DNA of 64,000 nt from Sphaerulina vaccinii (lineage: Eukaryota; Ascomycota; Dothideomycetes; Mycosphaerellales; Mycosphaerellaceae): positions 806,001 through 870,000 of the forward strand of contig JAKUDP010000006.1 of the NCBI GenBank assembly GCA_022570795.1, read 5' to 3'. Under the pieces are notes generated by a model. The model saw only the letters and a program-made list of their open reading frames with translations, was not told the DNA's origin and did no database searches. Below are positions 31,241-41,123 of the stretch, piece after piece (the stretch's first letter is position 1; every line of letters begins with the position of its first letter). The translations under genes were made by a program, and so were the position numbers.

Positions 31241-33902
31241 TTAGTCCTCCATGTCCTCGTCTTCATCACTTCCGTCCTCGTCAGCGTCAACCTCAGCAAG
31301 AATGTCCCGGTCCTCTTCATCCAGCTCGGCGCCACCATCTTCATCGTCCGGCTCTGGGTCCACGTCCATCTTCTGCCCGTAAGCACTCGTCTCCCGAGGC
31401 GCGTCCGTTCTCCGATTTGCATCAGACTTTTCTCTCTTGATGGAAGGTCTATGCGGCCGCCCAGTCTCCTCGACCACCTCGAAACCATTGGCAACCACAC
31501 TATTCTTCCGACTCCGAGCTGCTGTGGGATGTCCATTCTTGCGTTGTTGCTCGCGTTCCAGTCTCCGAGCCATGGCTTGGCCTGGCAGATTGTCTTGCCA
31601 GCGATCAAGTCTCCGGCTAGCTCTTCGGAAGCTCTGTGCCAGGCTCTTGGACTCCTCACCGACATCGCCAGGTTCCGATGGCATCTTCACGTAGCCGGCA
31701 TACAGCACTCTCGGTCGTCGCCAAAGGTCAACGTTGTCGAAAGGATCTTCAATGGTGGCACCTCGATGCCAATCGTCGTTCTTCTCTGCTCGTTCCTTCG
31801 CTTTACGGATCTTGATTTGTTCTTCCTCGGAGTCGTAGTCAGGCGGCATGTGCTTCAGGCGCTTCCAGGCACGAATGATTGGACTCTCCGATTCTCGTCG
31901 GTTCCGCGCCTTCTCATGTTCTTTGCGTAATCGGCGATCCAGTGTATAGTCAATCTGCATCTTCCTGTGGTTGATGACCGCTGACTGGTGCTGCGTTATG
32001 CCTCTGTGCCGCTTCTGCGCCTGATATGAGGGTGTTGGAATGTGTGTAGCCGGGCTCTGGAAGGAGACTTGCTGGCCACCAGGTGACATACCAGTCGCTG
32101 CGGTTAGTTTGTTGCCATTACCAAAAGCGAAGGCGCCCCCATGCGGCTGCACAGGACCATTTGGACCATTGTTGACGAAGTGCATCTGAGCTCCAGTGTT
32201 GGGTAGAAGTGGTACAGGCTGAGATGGTGGAGCACCCGCGGCTGTCGAAACAGCTTCTTTGCCCGCTTTGTTTCTTCTCCAGTTGCCTCGACCTGGTCCC
32301 TTCTTAGTGGGTGCAGCTGAGGGCGTAGTGCGAGGTGGTGAGTTATCAGGTCCCGCGTCATCGCTATTGAGGAGGTTATTGATACCCATGCCGCCTAAGG
32401 GTTTGGCGTTAACTGCTTGGAAGCCACGGGCAGCAGGAGACGGCGATCGCGTGTAGTCGCTGGCAGTTTCGTGCTGCAATGCAGATCTGCCGACTGATGT
32501 TGCTGTTATCATGTTAGCTTGGATATGAAATGAGGTAAGAGAAAGGGCACTCACGTCCAGGCATTCGGTGGTAGCCAGTCTCAGATCCCTCGTCGTCGCT
32601 AGGTGCCGGGTTGTGACCAGTAGTCAGACCCTTCTCCTTACGAGCACGCTTGAGAGCTGTCATTGCTGGACTTGGCTCACTTGCCAGAATTGCGATTCGC
32701 TCCTTCCTCTTGACTTCGCCAAAGTGCTTCTCGCTTTCAGTGTCCACATTCTCCAGATCTGCCTGTTCCTCCGTCAAGTTCTCAAGCGTCGGGATTTTCA
32801 GTGGCAGCACATCAGTGCCTTCCTCTCCTTCGCCGTACACGCCAGGTCCGAATGGGTTGTTCCGTGTTGCCTCGACACTGAAGTCGCTCTCCAAGTACCA
32901 CCAAATCAGCCACAAGAATGCTTTGGCTCTGCTCTCGCTACTCAACGTGGGACGCATGACAAGGTCGAAGAAGTCTCGTGGAGGAGGAAAGTGAACCTCG
33001 CTTATCTTTGGAGCATACTGGCTCATGACGAAGATCAGGTTAACAGGATTCGTTCGCGGTATCGTAGCAGCTTTGATCTCCTCCATTGTGCTGGGCTGTG
33101 GCTCGTCCTCTGTCGCGCCTTTCAGTATCGACTTTAGTCTCGGCGCATCCTGAAGCTGCTTGTAAGCATTGGGATCCTGGTCAGCTTGCAGAGCTGGAAT
33201 TGAGTGATATGTTCGCAGCTGTGCGCGCATTTCTGGGAAGACTATCACATGTTAGCATACACCTCGATCATATACCAGCTTGAGTCACGTACAGTTCAAG
33301 GTGGTATTCATGCGTCCAACATTGACCAGTAAGCAGACCATTGCCATACTAATAGCTCCGGCCTGGTCTTGGAGCAGCTTCTCCTTCAAGATCTTGCTGC
33401 ATTTGCTGCTCTTGGCCATAGCATCAATGTATATGTCGGCAAAGGTGTGTCCATTGGTGCCATCGCTGTACTTTGTGAAGCACTTCGTAGTATCATCGAA
33501 TACTAGCTTAAGAAAGTCATATTGAATGTCTTTGCGCCATAATGGGATGCCGTCCTCCTTCTTCAAGTGCCTGATCTTGTTCCCACTGTATACAGAGCTT
33601 GTAGCGCCACTCTTGTTATGCCGCACAGAGGTAGTCGTTGAAGTATACATGGGTTCGTCTCTATCGTTGTCGCCATTGTGTGTGCTGCTGTCCCGAGGGG
33701 TTGCAACACCCTCGTCTTCCTCCAGCTGATCGGCCTTGCGCTTGGGCGGCATCGGACTTGGGGCACTCGTGATGTCTGTTGGCGGCGGCGCAAGTGGAAC
33801 TGACGGCTGTGTCGGCGGAGGTGCTGTTGCTGGTAAGGGTGCTGGAGGAGCTGGAGCTGGCCCAGCAGGAGGCTCCTCACTCAGCAGGTTGGAGAGATCC
33901 AT
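31241..33902 (-). CDS. IES1: INO80 chromatin-remodelling complex subunit, Ies1-like
   Basis: Three exons, 852 residues: start 33902 (MDLSNLLSEEPP), introns 33242-33292 (GTACGT, GCTAAC branch, GATAG) and 32503-32554 (GTGAGT, GCTAAC branch, AACAG), stop TAA at 31241. A Pro-rich N-terminus precedes the conserved core (residues ~110-340): KIRHLKKEDGIPLWRKDIQY, FADIYIDAMAKSSKCSKILK and the FPPPRDFFDLVMRP/KAFLWLIWWYLESDF block. I recognise this as the fungal 'Ino eighty subunit 1' type. INO80 slides and edits nucleosomes, and Ies1 is a fungal-specific accessory subunit. The C-terminal ~400 residues are basic then strongly acidic (DEDGSDEDEDMED at the end). The family call rests on motif memory without a search. 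Confidence 0.75.
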
Positions 33903-34636
33903 GGCGGTGGTTTCAGGTGTGACACAGGCAAGCCCAGATAAGGTCGCTTCCGCTCTGAATCAGTCCATGTCACGCAATGCGATAGACACTATGGGTTGCT
34001 CTAGCATGTGGAAGTCTGGGATGGATATCTGGATATGCGCGGTTATGTTATAGAGAGGAGTTGGTGGAATACAGAGGAGGCGCAAGTCTGGGTAGGTATC
34101 GAACGAAGACGTGGCTCGAGCACGGAAGCGACGATTTGACCCTGTGATGAAGCTTGATTGCGCAGGTGCCCTGCAGGCCCAGATTCCTTGCCGAGTCTAC
34201 CGTATACCATCGTCACATCAATATATCGTATGCTCCGAATGACGCGTGGTTTTCTCCCTTTTGGATGTCCCTTTTCGTCGGTAGCATACAGGCTCGTCGT
34301 GACACAGGCTCAGCAGTCCATACACTTGAACCCGTCTTAGATTGTGCCATGTTCGTGGATACTGCATCATCTGGTGGCGGTGTTTTCGATGCCTCAGGGC
34401 CTTGGCGTTTTCGTCTCCTGTTGGTCTGCTGCAGAGAGTGCTATTTTCTGCCAATGAACAACAACATCCTTCACCATAAAGTCTCATCAACTCTACAAAC
34501 CACCAGGACACTTAGTGACTGGTGAGGTGAGCACATTCGGTGCTGTCTATAGGAGAGACGGCGAGTTACAAGCTGAGTATCTGCCACCTCGCACGAACTT
34601 TTCAAACGGCAGGAACCAGGGCAGATCTCGCCCAAT
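33903..34636. promoter_or_regulatory. divergent promoter region, INO80 subunit / M16 protease
   Basis: 734 bp between two divergent ATGs. A plus frame of 123 codons (34154-34525) crosses it but has no motif and is not called. No specific factor site recognised. Confidence 0.4.
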
Positions 34637-37600
34637 ATGCCGGCATCTAAGAAGATAGAGCCGCGCTTCAAGACGATACAAAAGCTGAATATTGACTATG
34701 CTCCTGTCAGCATAACTCAATATGAGTCCACCAGGACTGGCATGAGAATAGCTGTTGTTGATAGAGCCGGACCCAAAGTTGATGGAGAATTCGTCCTCGC
34801 CACAGAGACCAACGATGACTCTGGCTCACCGCACACTCTCGAGCATCTTGTGTTCATGGGCTCAAAATCCTACAAGTATACCGGACTGCTTGACAGATTA
34901 TCGTCCAGAGCTTTCTCCACAACAAATGCTGGGACAGCGACCGACAACACATCGTACTCGCTGAAGACAGCTGGCTGGGAGGGCTTTGCACAGATCCTGC
35001 CTGTCTACTTGGAGCATTTGATTGTGCCAACATTGACAGATGCGGGATGCTACACAGAGGTGCACCACATCGATGGCACTGGTCACGATGCAGGTGTGGT
35101 CTACTCAGAGATGCAAGCTCGAGAAAACACTTCTGGTGATCTCATGGAATTGCAGCGAAGACGCCTGATGTATCCTGAAGGCAATGGCTTTCGTTCAGAG
35201 ACAGGCGGCACGACACCAGAACTCCGACGATTGACCGCAGACCGGATTCGAGCATATCATAAGGAGATGTACCAACCAAAGAATCTGCGAGTCATCATTA
35301 CTGGCGAGGTTGACCACGATGAGCTCCTGCAGATTCTAGACGACTTCGAGACGACAATCGTAGACGATGTGCCAACGCTGGATGCACCATTTCGCCGGCC
35401 TTGGGTAGACTCAAAGCAGACGCCAAAGCTGACCGAGACTAAAGTCGAGACGATCAAGTTTCCGGAAGAGGACGAGTCGATGGGCGAGGTCACTGTTGGC
35501 TACCTTGGGCCAAGCTGCGATGATGCTGTTGCAAATGCAGCTCTTTCGGTGATCATAACATACCTTGCCGGTTCTTCGATCAGTGTTCTGGAGAATACCT
35601 TGGTTGAGCGCGAGCAACTTTGTAGTGCAGTCTACTACGAATACGAGACACGACCTGACGTTGCGATCTGGTTCGACTTGACTTCTATTGAGACCGAACG
35701 CCTGCAAGAAGTGTACGAGCGTTTCCTTGAGGTGTTGAAAGAGACCGTGGCCAAGCCGCTCGATATGACATACCTCCAGGACTGCTTGAAGAGAGATCGA
35801 AGACGTATCACTGAGCAGGCAGAGAACTCCGAAGAGTTCTTCACCCAGCCTCTAATCGAGGATCACTGTTTTAGTCCGAGGAATGGCAGCTCTCTAAAGG
35901 ACCTTGAGAACCTGAGCGAACTCGATGTGGTTGCGAAGTGGTCCGAGGAACAGTGGCGGGACTATCTGAAGAAATACTTCGTTGATACCCATCACGTTTG
36001 TGTTCTCGGAGTGCCTTCAGTTGAAATGCAAAAGCAGCTCGCCGACGACGAAAAAGCGCGAGTCTTGGCACAGCAGGAGAAGCTGGGAGAAGCAGGGCTG
36101 AAGCAATTTGGTGAAGAGCTCGAGAAAGCCAAAGCTGAGAATGGCAAGACCATTCCAGACTCAATGCTGGAACAGTTCCCACAGCCAAGTGCAGAATCTG
36201 TCAAGTTCATCCAAACGGGCACGGCGTGGTCTGGAGCAGCTCGCAAGCTTGGATCTGGAGACAAGGAGGCGCAAGCCATTATCGACAAGGCTGACGACGG
36301 CTCACCTACATTCATCCACTTCGAGCACATCCCATCGAACTTCGTGCGCATCAAGCTTTACCTCGGAACCGCCAGCATACCAGATGAGCTGCGCCCCATC
36401 CTTAGCCTATACATTTCCAACTTCTTCACGACACCTGTGACGATCGACGGCAAGCGCATCGAGTTCGAAGATCTTGTCTCTGATCTCGAGAAAATGACAA
36501 CATCATATTACATGGATACAAGCAACAGCGGTAGACAACAAATGCTCGGGCTCTCACTGGTCACCGAGGCAGAGACTTACGAACAGGCTATTGCTCGCAT
36601 ACGCACAGTCATCTTTGACGCCATCCATGACTCTATAAGACTACACGCCACTCTTACAAAGCTACTGGCAGATCTGCCAAGCGAAAAGCGCGACGGAAGT
36701 TCTATGGCCTGGGCAGTCAACAGCATGATACACTCCAATCGCTCCGCAAATCGTCGTGCGACATCTGCATTGACGAAGTCATTGTATCTCAAACGCCTGC
36801 GCAAGCTGCTGAGGAACGACGAGAAGACTGTAATAGCCAAGCTTGAAAAGCTCTGTTCAGCGCTCCACAGACCCGAGAACTTCAGAATCTATGTTGCGGC
36901 CGATCTCAACAAGCTGAAGAATCCTGTCACAGCGTGGAACACCCTAGCGCAAGGTCTCGATACATCCAAGCCGCTTGAACCACTAGATGACTCTTCGACC
37001 ACGATCTCTGATGTCAGTAAGAACCCAGGCTCAGCAGCATACATCGCGCCGATTCCCGCTAGCGACAGCTCATATCTGATCCTCACCTCGAAAGGGCCTT
37101 CCACGTACAGCGACCCTGATCTTCCCGCACTCATGGTAGCAATCGCCTATCTGCGCGCAGTTGAAGGCCCACTCTGGGTGGCCATTCGCGGCACAGGTCT
37201 CGCTTATGGCGCTTCCATCCGCCGCAGCACCGAACTCGGCAAAGTCCACTTCTACATCGATCGTTCACCAGATTGCTACAAGGCCTACGTAGCAGCTAAA
37301 GCCGAGATCGAAGGCTACGCTACTGGAAAGATCGAGCTCAAGAAGCTGGCCATCGAATCTGCTGTAGGTGAGATCGTCTACGAAATGGCAGAGGAAGCTC
37401 CGACTATGGGCGCTGCTGCGGATGAGAGCTTCGCATCTCAAGTCCTACGCGGTGTGCCGAAGACTTGGTCGAAGGACATGCTGAAGAAGATTCAGGCTGT
37501 AAGCATTGATGAGGTGAGAGCGTCGATCAATAAGTGGCTGCTGCCCTTGTTCGATGCGAAGAAGGCCAATCTGGTTGTTACTTGTGCATCTGGAATGAAG

Positions 37601-37828
37601 GAGAGGATGCAGGAAAACTTCTCAAGTGCTGGGTTTGCAGTTGAAGTGAAGGATCTTGCATTCTTCGAAGATGACTACGGGCTGGAGGACGTTGGCGGAG
37701 ATGATGATGAAGAAGAAGAAGAAGAGGAAGATGGCGAGGAGGAAGATGACGAGGAGGAAGACGACGAAGACGACGACTATGACAGCGATGAGGATGGAAT
37801 GGGCTGCGGTTGCGGTCGACCTCATTGA
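34637..37828 (+). CDS. M16 metalloprotease (pitrilysin family), YOL098C-like
   Basis: Single exon, 1063 residues. The inverted zinc-binding motif HxxEH is intact: H66-T-L-E69-H70 within SPHTLEHLVFMGSKSYKYTG; the third ligand is probably the Glu of VVYSEMQARENTSGD about 75 residues on. The tandem M16 half-domains expected of one-chain enzymes fit the length. The C-terminal ~50 residues are extremely acidic (Glu/Asp runs) and end CGCGRPH, with three closely spaced cysteines. Composition and order resemble the uncharacterised yeast YOL098C/Sdd3 group of cytosolic M16 proteins rather than mitochondrial processing peptidase; no presequence is seen. Fungal members are intact peptidases of unclear substrate. 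Upstream it is divergent from the INO80 subunit gene. Confidence 0.93.
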   Translation: MPASKKIEPRFKTIQKLNIDYAPVSITQYESTRTGMRIAVVDRAGPKVDGEFVLATETNDDSGSPHTLEHLVFMGSKSYKYTGLLDRLSSRAFSTTNAGTATDNTSYSLKTAGWEGFAQILPVYLEHLIVPTLTDAGCYTEVHHIDGTGHDAGVVYSEMQARENTSGDLMELQRRRLMYPEGNGFRSETGGTTPELRRLTADRIRAYHKEMYQPKNLRVIITGEVDHDELLQILDDFETTIVDDVPTLDAPFRRPWVDSKQTPKLTETKVETIKFPEEDESMGEVTVGYLGPSCDDAVANAALSVIITYLAGSSISVLENTLVEREQLCSAVYYEYETRPDVAIWFDLTSIETERLQEVYERFLEVLKETVAKPLDMTYLQDCLKRDRRRITEQAENSEEFFTQPLIEDHCFSPRNGSSLKDLENLSELDVVAKWSEEQWRDYLKKYFVDTHHVCVLGVPSVEMQKQLADDEKARVLAQQEKLGEAGLKQFGEELEKAKAENGKTIPDSMLEQFPQPSAESVKFIQTGTAWSGAARKLGSGDKEAQAIIDKADDGSPTFIHFEHIPSNFVRIKLYLGTASIPDELRPILSLYISNFFTTPVTIDGKRIEFEDLVSDLEKMTTSYYMDTSNSGRQQMLGLSLVTEAETYEQAIARIRTVIFDAIHDSIRLHATLTKLLADLPSEKRDGSSMAWAVNSMIHSNRSANRRATSALTKSLYLKRLRKLLRNDEKTVIAKLEKLCSALHRPENFRIYVAADLNKLKNPVTAWNTLAQGLDTSKPLEPLDDSSTTISDVSKNPGSAAYIAPIPASDSSYLILTSKGPSTYSDPDLPALMVAIAYLRAVEGPLWVAIRGTGLAYGASIRRSTELGKVHFYIDRSPDCYKAYVAAKAEIEGYATGKIELKKLAIESAVGEIVYEMAEEAPTMGAAADESFASQVLRGVPKTWSKDMLKKIQAVSIDEVRASINKWLLPLFDAKKANLVVTCASGMKERMQENFSSAGFAVEVKDLAFFEDDYGLEDVGGDDDEEEEEEEDGEEEDDEEEDDEDDDYDSDEDGMGCGCGRPH

Positions 37829-38172
37829 TCAGGAGCCGCGTGGCATCTCGACTCAAGTGTCCAGCTCTAGATGGTCACATCGTCTGTGTATGATCATGTT
37901 CAACGAATCGGCACGGAGCTGCAACATTCTCTTCCCTGGCCAGACAGCTCCGCCTGGCACGTATTAGGTTTCTGTATGATCCTACGCTACTTCCATCCCA
38001 ACGCGCCTTCCAGAACAAGCTGACTTTCGCAGGCGCAGGTGGCGCCCAGCACATCCGATGATATGTGCCTTCCGCCATGCAAGTGGTATTCTGATCCACT
38101 TTTCGGCCTGGGTTGATCATCATCCACCAGCATGATACTGACCTGGCCAATCGAGACCGGCAATCTGCAACG
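37829..38172. other. intergenic region
   Basis: 344 bp between the M16 stop and the next start; an in-frame ATG at 38113 could extend the next gene by 20 residues. Nothing else recognised. Confidence 0.5.
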
Positions 38173-39597
38173 ATGATGTCGAGCACACTGGACTGCTCTC
38201 GCGCCATCAAGTCCATACTCGCAGATGACGATATCGCTGGGCCAGGCACATTGGCAGCATTTATCACAACAGCTACCGTAACGACCATCGCCGTGGTCTT
38301 CGCCTACCTATTACAAGCCGTCGACGAGACTTGTCTCGGAAGTCTAGATAATCGCATCACCACCAAAACACATCGGAAATGGCATACCACGATACGACGA
38401 ATGTATACCGACCCCAGCCGCTACCCACATATGAGTTCTGCAGCCGTTCGAGCAGCACGGCAAGAGGCGTTCACCCAATTCATACTCAGTCTCAGCGATG
38501 AGCAGCTTATCACGGGACTAGCTATCTTGACAGCTGGGCTCTCACATATTCGAACTATCACAGGCTACGAATTGACTATGGTACACGCCCTAGCATGGAC
38601 TACTTCAACCACACATCTCATCACCTTGAGTACTCTACGAAACTACCTCAGCACACAAGGATTGGCGAGAAACGCCCGAGTTGTGAGCATGTCGGCGCTG
38701 ATGGTCCTGTTAGCAACTCTGGTCTTCTTTACTCAACCAGCGACTGAAATAGCGATGAGATCGAAGCTACCTGCGGAGTGCACATTTCGATTCCTCCCGA
38801 ACTTCTACTCAAGACCCGGCACTGCGTTCAAGATTGTGGTACCGCTTGTCGTGGCACTCAACCTAACTCGCAACTACGTGACCCGAATTCAGGCACTGTA
38901 TCGCCGAAGGCTCGAGGACTATCCTCTTTTCAGACTGCTCTTTGAGGCACGCACAGAAAGAAGGCTCCGGAGGGACCAAATGTATGTGGACATGAAAGCA
39001 GACGGGACCGGGAGGATGAAGCAAACGTTCCAGCGCATTGCTCAGGCCGGGCACCTATATCAAAGCTCATTCTTGTCCAAGCTGCCAGACATTGCGTTCA
39101 ACTTCTGCTATGGACTGTCGGCAGTGATCTACCATCGTTGGATCAAAGCACCTCACCTCAAGCATGGATCGAAGTACATGGGCTTTGGACAAATCGTGAC
39201 GCTGTCCTTGCTTGCACTGCCCGTCCTAGTAGCGCTGACTACCTACAATGGTGAGATTCGAGCTGAGAGGTCTGTCCTACCTCATGACTGACCGATCACA
39301 GACTATCGCCGCAAACGAGAGGAAACACCTGGGGTCAGCTCAGACACCATGGCAGAAGACCTTCCCGACACCGCTCCGTTGTCGAAAGAGGAGCTCATTG
39401 CATTGGGACTCTTCACATTAGACCTAGGAGCCTCCCTCCTTGCTGGCATCACCGCAAGCGTCCCTAGCAAGTCTGGTATCTTCGTGGGGGTCTACGGTTT
39501 CATGATGTGCCTGAGAGGTATCTTCACTGCTTGGGACTTGCCACGGGACGTGAAGGCGATGCTGAAGAAATCGTCTCTGCGCATGCATGAGAAGTAG
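38173..39597 (+). CDS. fungal multi-spanning membrane protein of unknown function
   Basis: Two exons, 457 residues: start 38173 (context CAACGATG; alternatives 38113 and 38176), intron 39251-39301 (51 bp, GTGAGA donor, CTGAC branch, CACAG acceptor), stop TAG at 39595-39597. Hydrophobic segments: ITTATVTTIAVVFAYLL near residue 35, LITGLAILTAGLSHI, ELTMVHALAWTTSTTHL, SMSALMVLLATLVFF, TAFKIVVPLVVALNL, the VTLSLLALPVLVAL stretch, and two in the C-terminal exon (LGLFTLDLGASLLAGI, GIFVGVYGFMMCLRGI). The conserved ELTMVHALAW...HLITLSTLR stretch is typical of a large uncharacterised family of filamentous-fungus membrane proteins. Role unknown. Confidence 0.8.
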
Positions 39598-40049
39598 ATA
39601 GGCGAGGGCGATGAGTCTAGAGATTGGGTATACCTGAGTGAACGAAGTTACTTCCTATTCACCTCTGTCGACGAGCAACTTCCAGGCCATTGCATGTCCA
39701 GACGGAGCGCCATTTTTTTTGTGGTGGCTCTCAGAGAAGCTTCCTGCTCTTGGCCTTGTCCAAGTACGACCCCGGTGACAGTACATGCCAGCAATCTTCA
39801 TTCTCCTCGAGCCTTGGATCGGGATGTGATTAAGTAGTTGGATTTTGTGACTACGAAAAGTGCTGACATCTCATCTCATCAACGTCAACCATTCCAGAGC
39901 TCCATTATGCATGAACCATACCTCATCGTTTTCATTCCAAATCTATCTTCGTTTGCTGTATCATAAAAGTCATGCATCAAAAAGTGACTAGTCACATAAT
40001 CATAAAAAGTCATAAAAGTCATCAATCACTAAAACACGCAGAGTCAAAG
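39598..40049. other. intergenic region between convergent genes
   Basis: 452 bp, 3' to genes on both strands. Contains a poly-T run near 39714, a perfect 12-bp palindrome and short CATAAAAGTCAT direct repeats (near 39962 and 40009). No coding signal. Confidence 0.55.
39984..39995. repeat. 12-bp palindrome with flanking CATAAAAGTCAT repeats
   Basis: GTGACTAGTCAC reads identically on both strands. It is flanked within 35 bp by AT-rich CATAAAAGTCAT copies, in the presumed 3' UTR of the gene ending at 40050. Confidence 0.6.
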
Positions 40050-41123
40050 TCAGCAAAACGCCCTCTCTCCCTTCCAAAGACTCGTCGATGTCGGATTCGT
40101 TGCACTCACCACCTCCGCCGGCTTCTTCACATGAGCGAATTGTGCCATGTCGCTCCTTCTACGCTGTTTCTTCTTCTGACATAATAGGCAAAGACCCATC
40201 ATGGCGAAGACGACTGGGATTCCTAGTCCTAGGCCGAGACCTAGGCCTAGTTGTGTCTTGTGGTCGAATCCTGGATGCGGTGGGATAATGACATCTGTTC
40301 CTGAGACTGTGGCTCCTTGTGGGTTGGTGAATGCAGATGTTGTAGCTGCTGCTGATGCAGCAGTCGAGGATGTCATCATGGTTGTTGCTGCTGCTGGGGC
40401 TGCTGATGATGAGGTTTCCATTGAGGAAGCGGATGTCATAGCTTCGGCTGCGGATGAAGCAGAAGTCGAGGTGGCCATTGTTGACGAAGTTGCCTCCATT
40501 AATGAAGAACTTGATGTCGGGAACACCGGGAAAGCAGCTGCTTGGGTCGTTGATGAAGCCATAGCAGTCTCTGACGAGCTCGTTGTTGGAAATACAGGGA
40601 ATGCAGCAGCCTGAGTCGTTGATGTCTCTGCAGCTGAAGATGTCGTTGGGAAGACCGGAAATGCTGCCGCAGCTGTCGTTCCGGTACTTGCCACACTGTC
40701 TGACGATACGAGACCATTTGCATTCACATCTGCTAATCGGAAGTTCTGGGTTTCGGCAACGCAGCCTGAGCAGTCGTTTGGAGTGTCGGTCTTCTGCAAT
40801 CGGAAATGCAGTGGTGCCAGCGTTGGAATGCTAATATATGAGGCATCCCACAGGTAAGAAGTCATGTTCTGTGGCAAACCCGCTGAACAGACGTATCAGC
40901 ATGGGTTCTGTTATCATCGCAGTCTGTGATCATTCCACTTACTGGCAAGCGTCTCAATGGCATAGTCACCATTAGCACTGGGCCCTTGCCATACTTCCAG
41001 AGTTGTGAATTCGAATGGTGTGTCCCAAGCGATATTGATTGGCGACCCAGCAGTCGGATTGAATGTCCCTGTACCTGGCGATAGAAATCGCAGTTGCGCT
41101 GCTTGTAGTATTTCGAGTGCCAT
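40050..41123 (-). CDS. single-pass Ser/Thr/Ala-rich cell-surface protein, Kre9/Knh1-like ectodomain
   Basis: At least two exons, 337 residues from the ATG at 41123: exon 40943-41123, intron 40883-40942 (GTAAGT donor, GCTGAT branch, TTCAG acceptor), stop TGA at 40050. The N-terminal part (LRFLSPGTGTFNPTAGSPIN, FTTLEVWQG, SYISIPTLAPLHFRLQ) looks like the Ig-fold ectodomain of fungal Kre9/Knh1-type surface proteins. A mucin-like stretch carries three copies of QAAAFPVFPT(T/S)SSS-like sequence. A transmembrane segment starts after a GLGLGLGLG run (GIPVVFAMMGLCLLC), followed by a basic stop-transfer KKKQRRR and a ~35-residue cytoplasmic tail. Type I topology needs a signal peptide, which the ATG at 41123 lacks, so a 5' exon is probably missing. 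Confidence 0.72.
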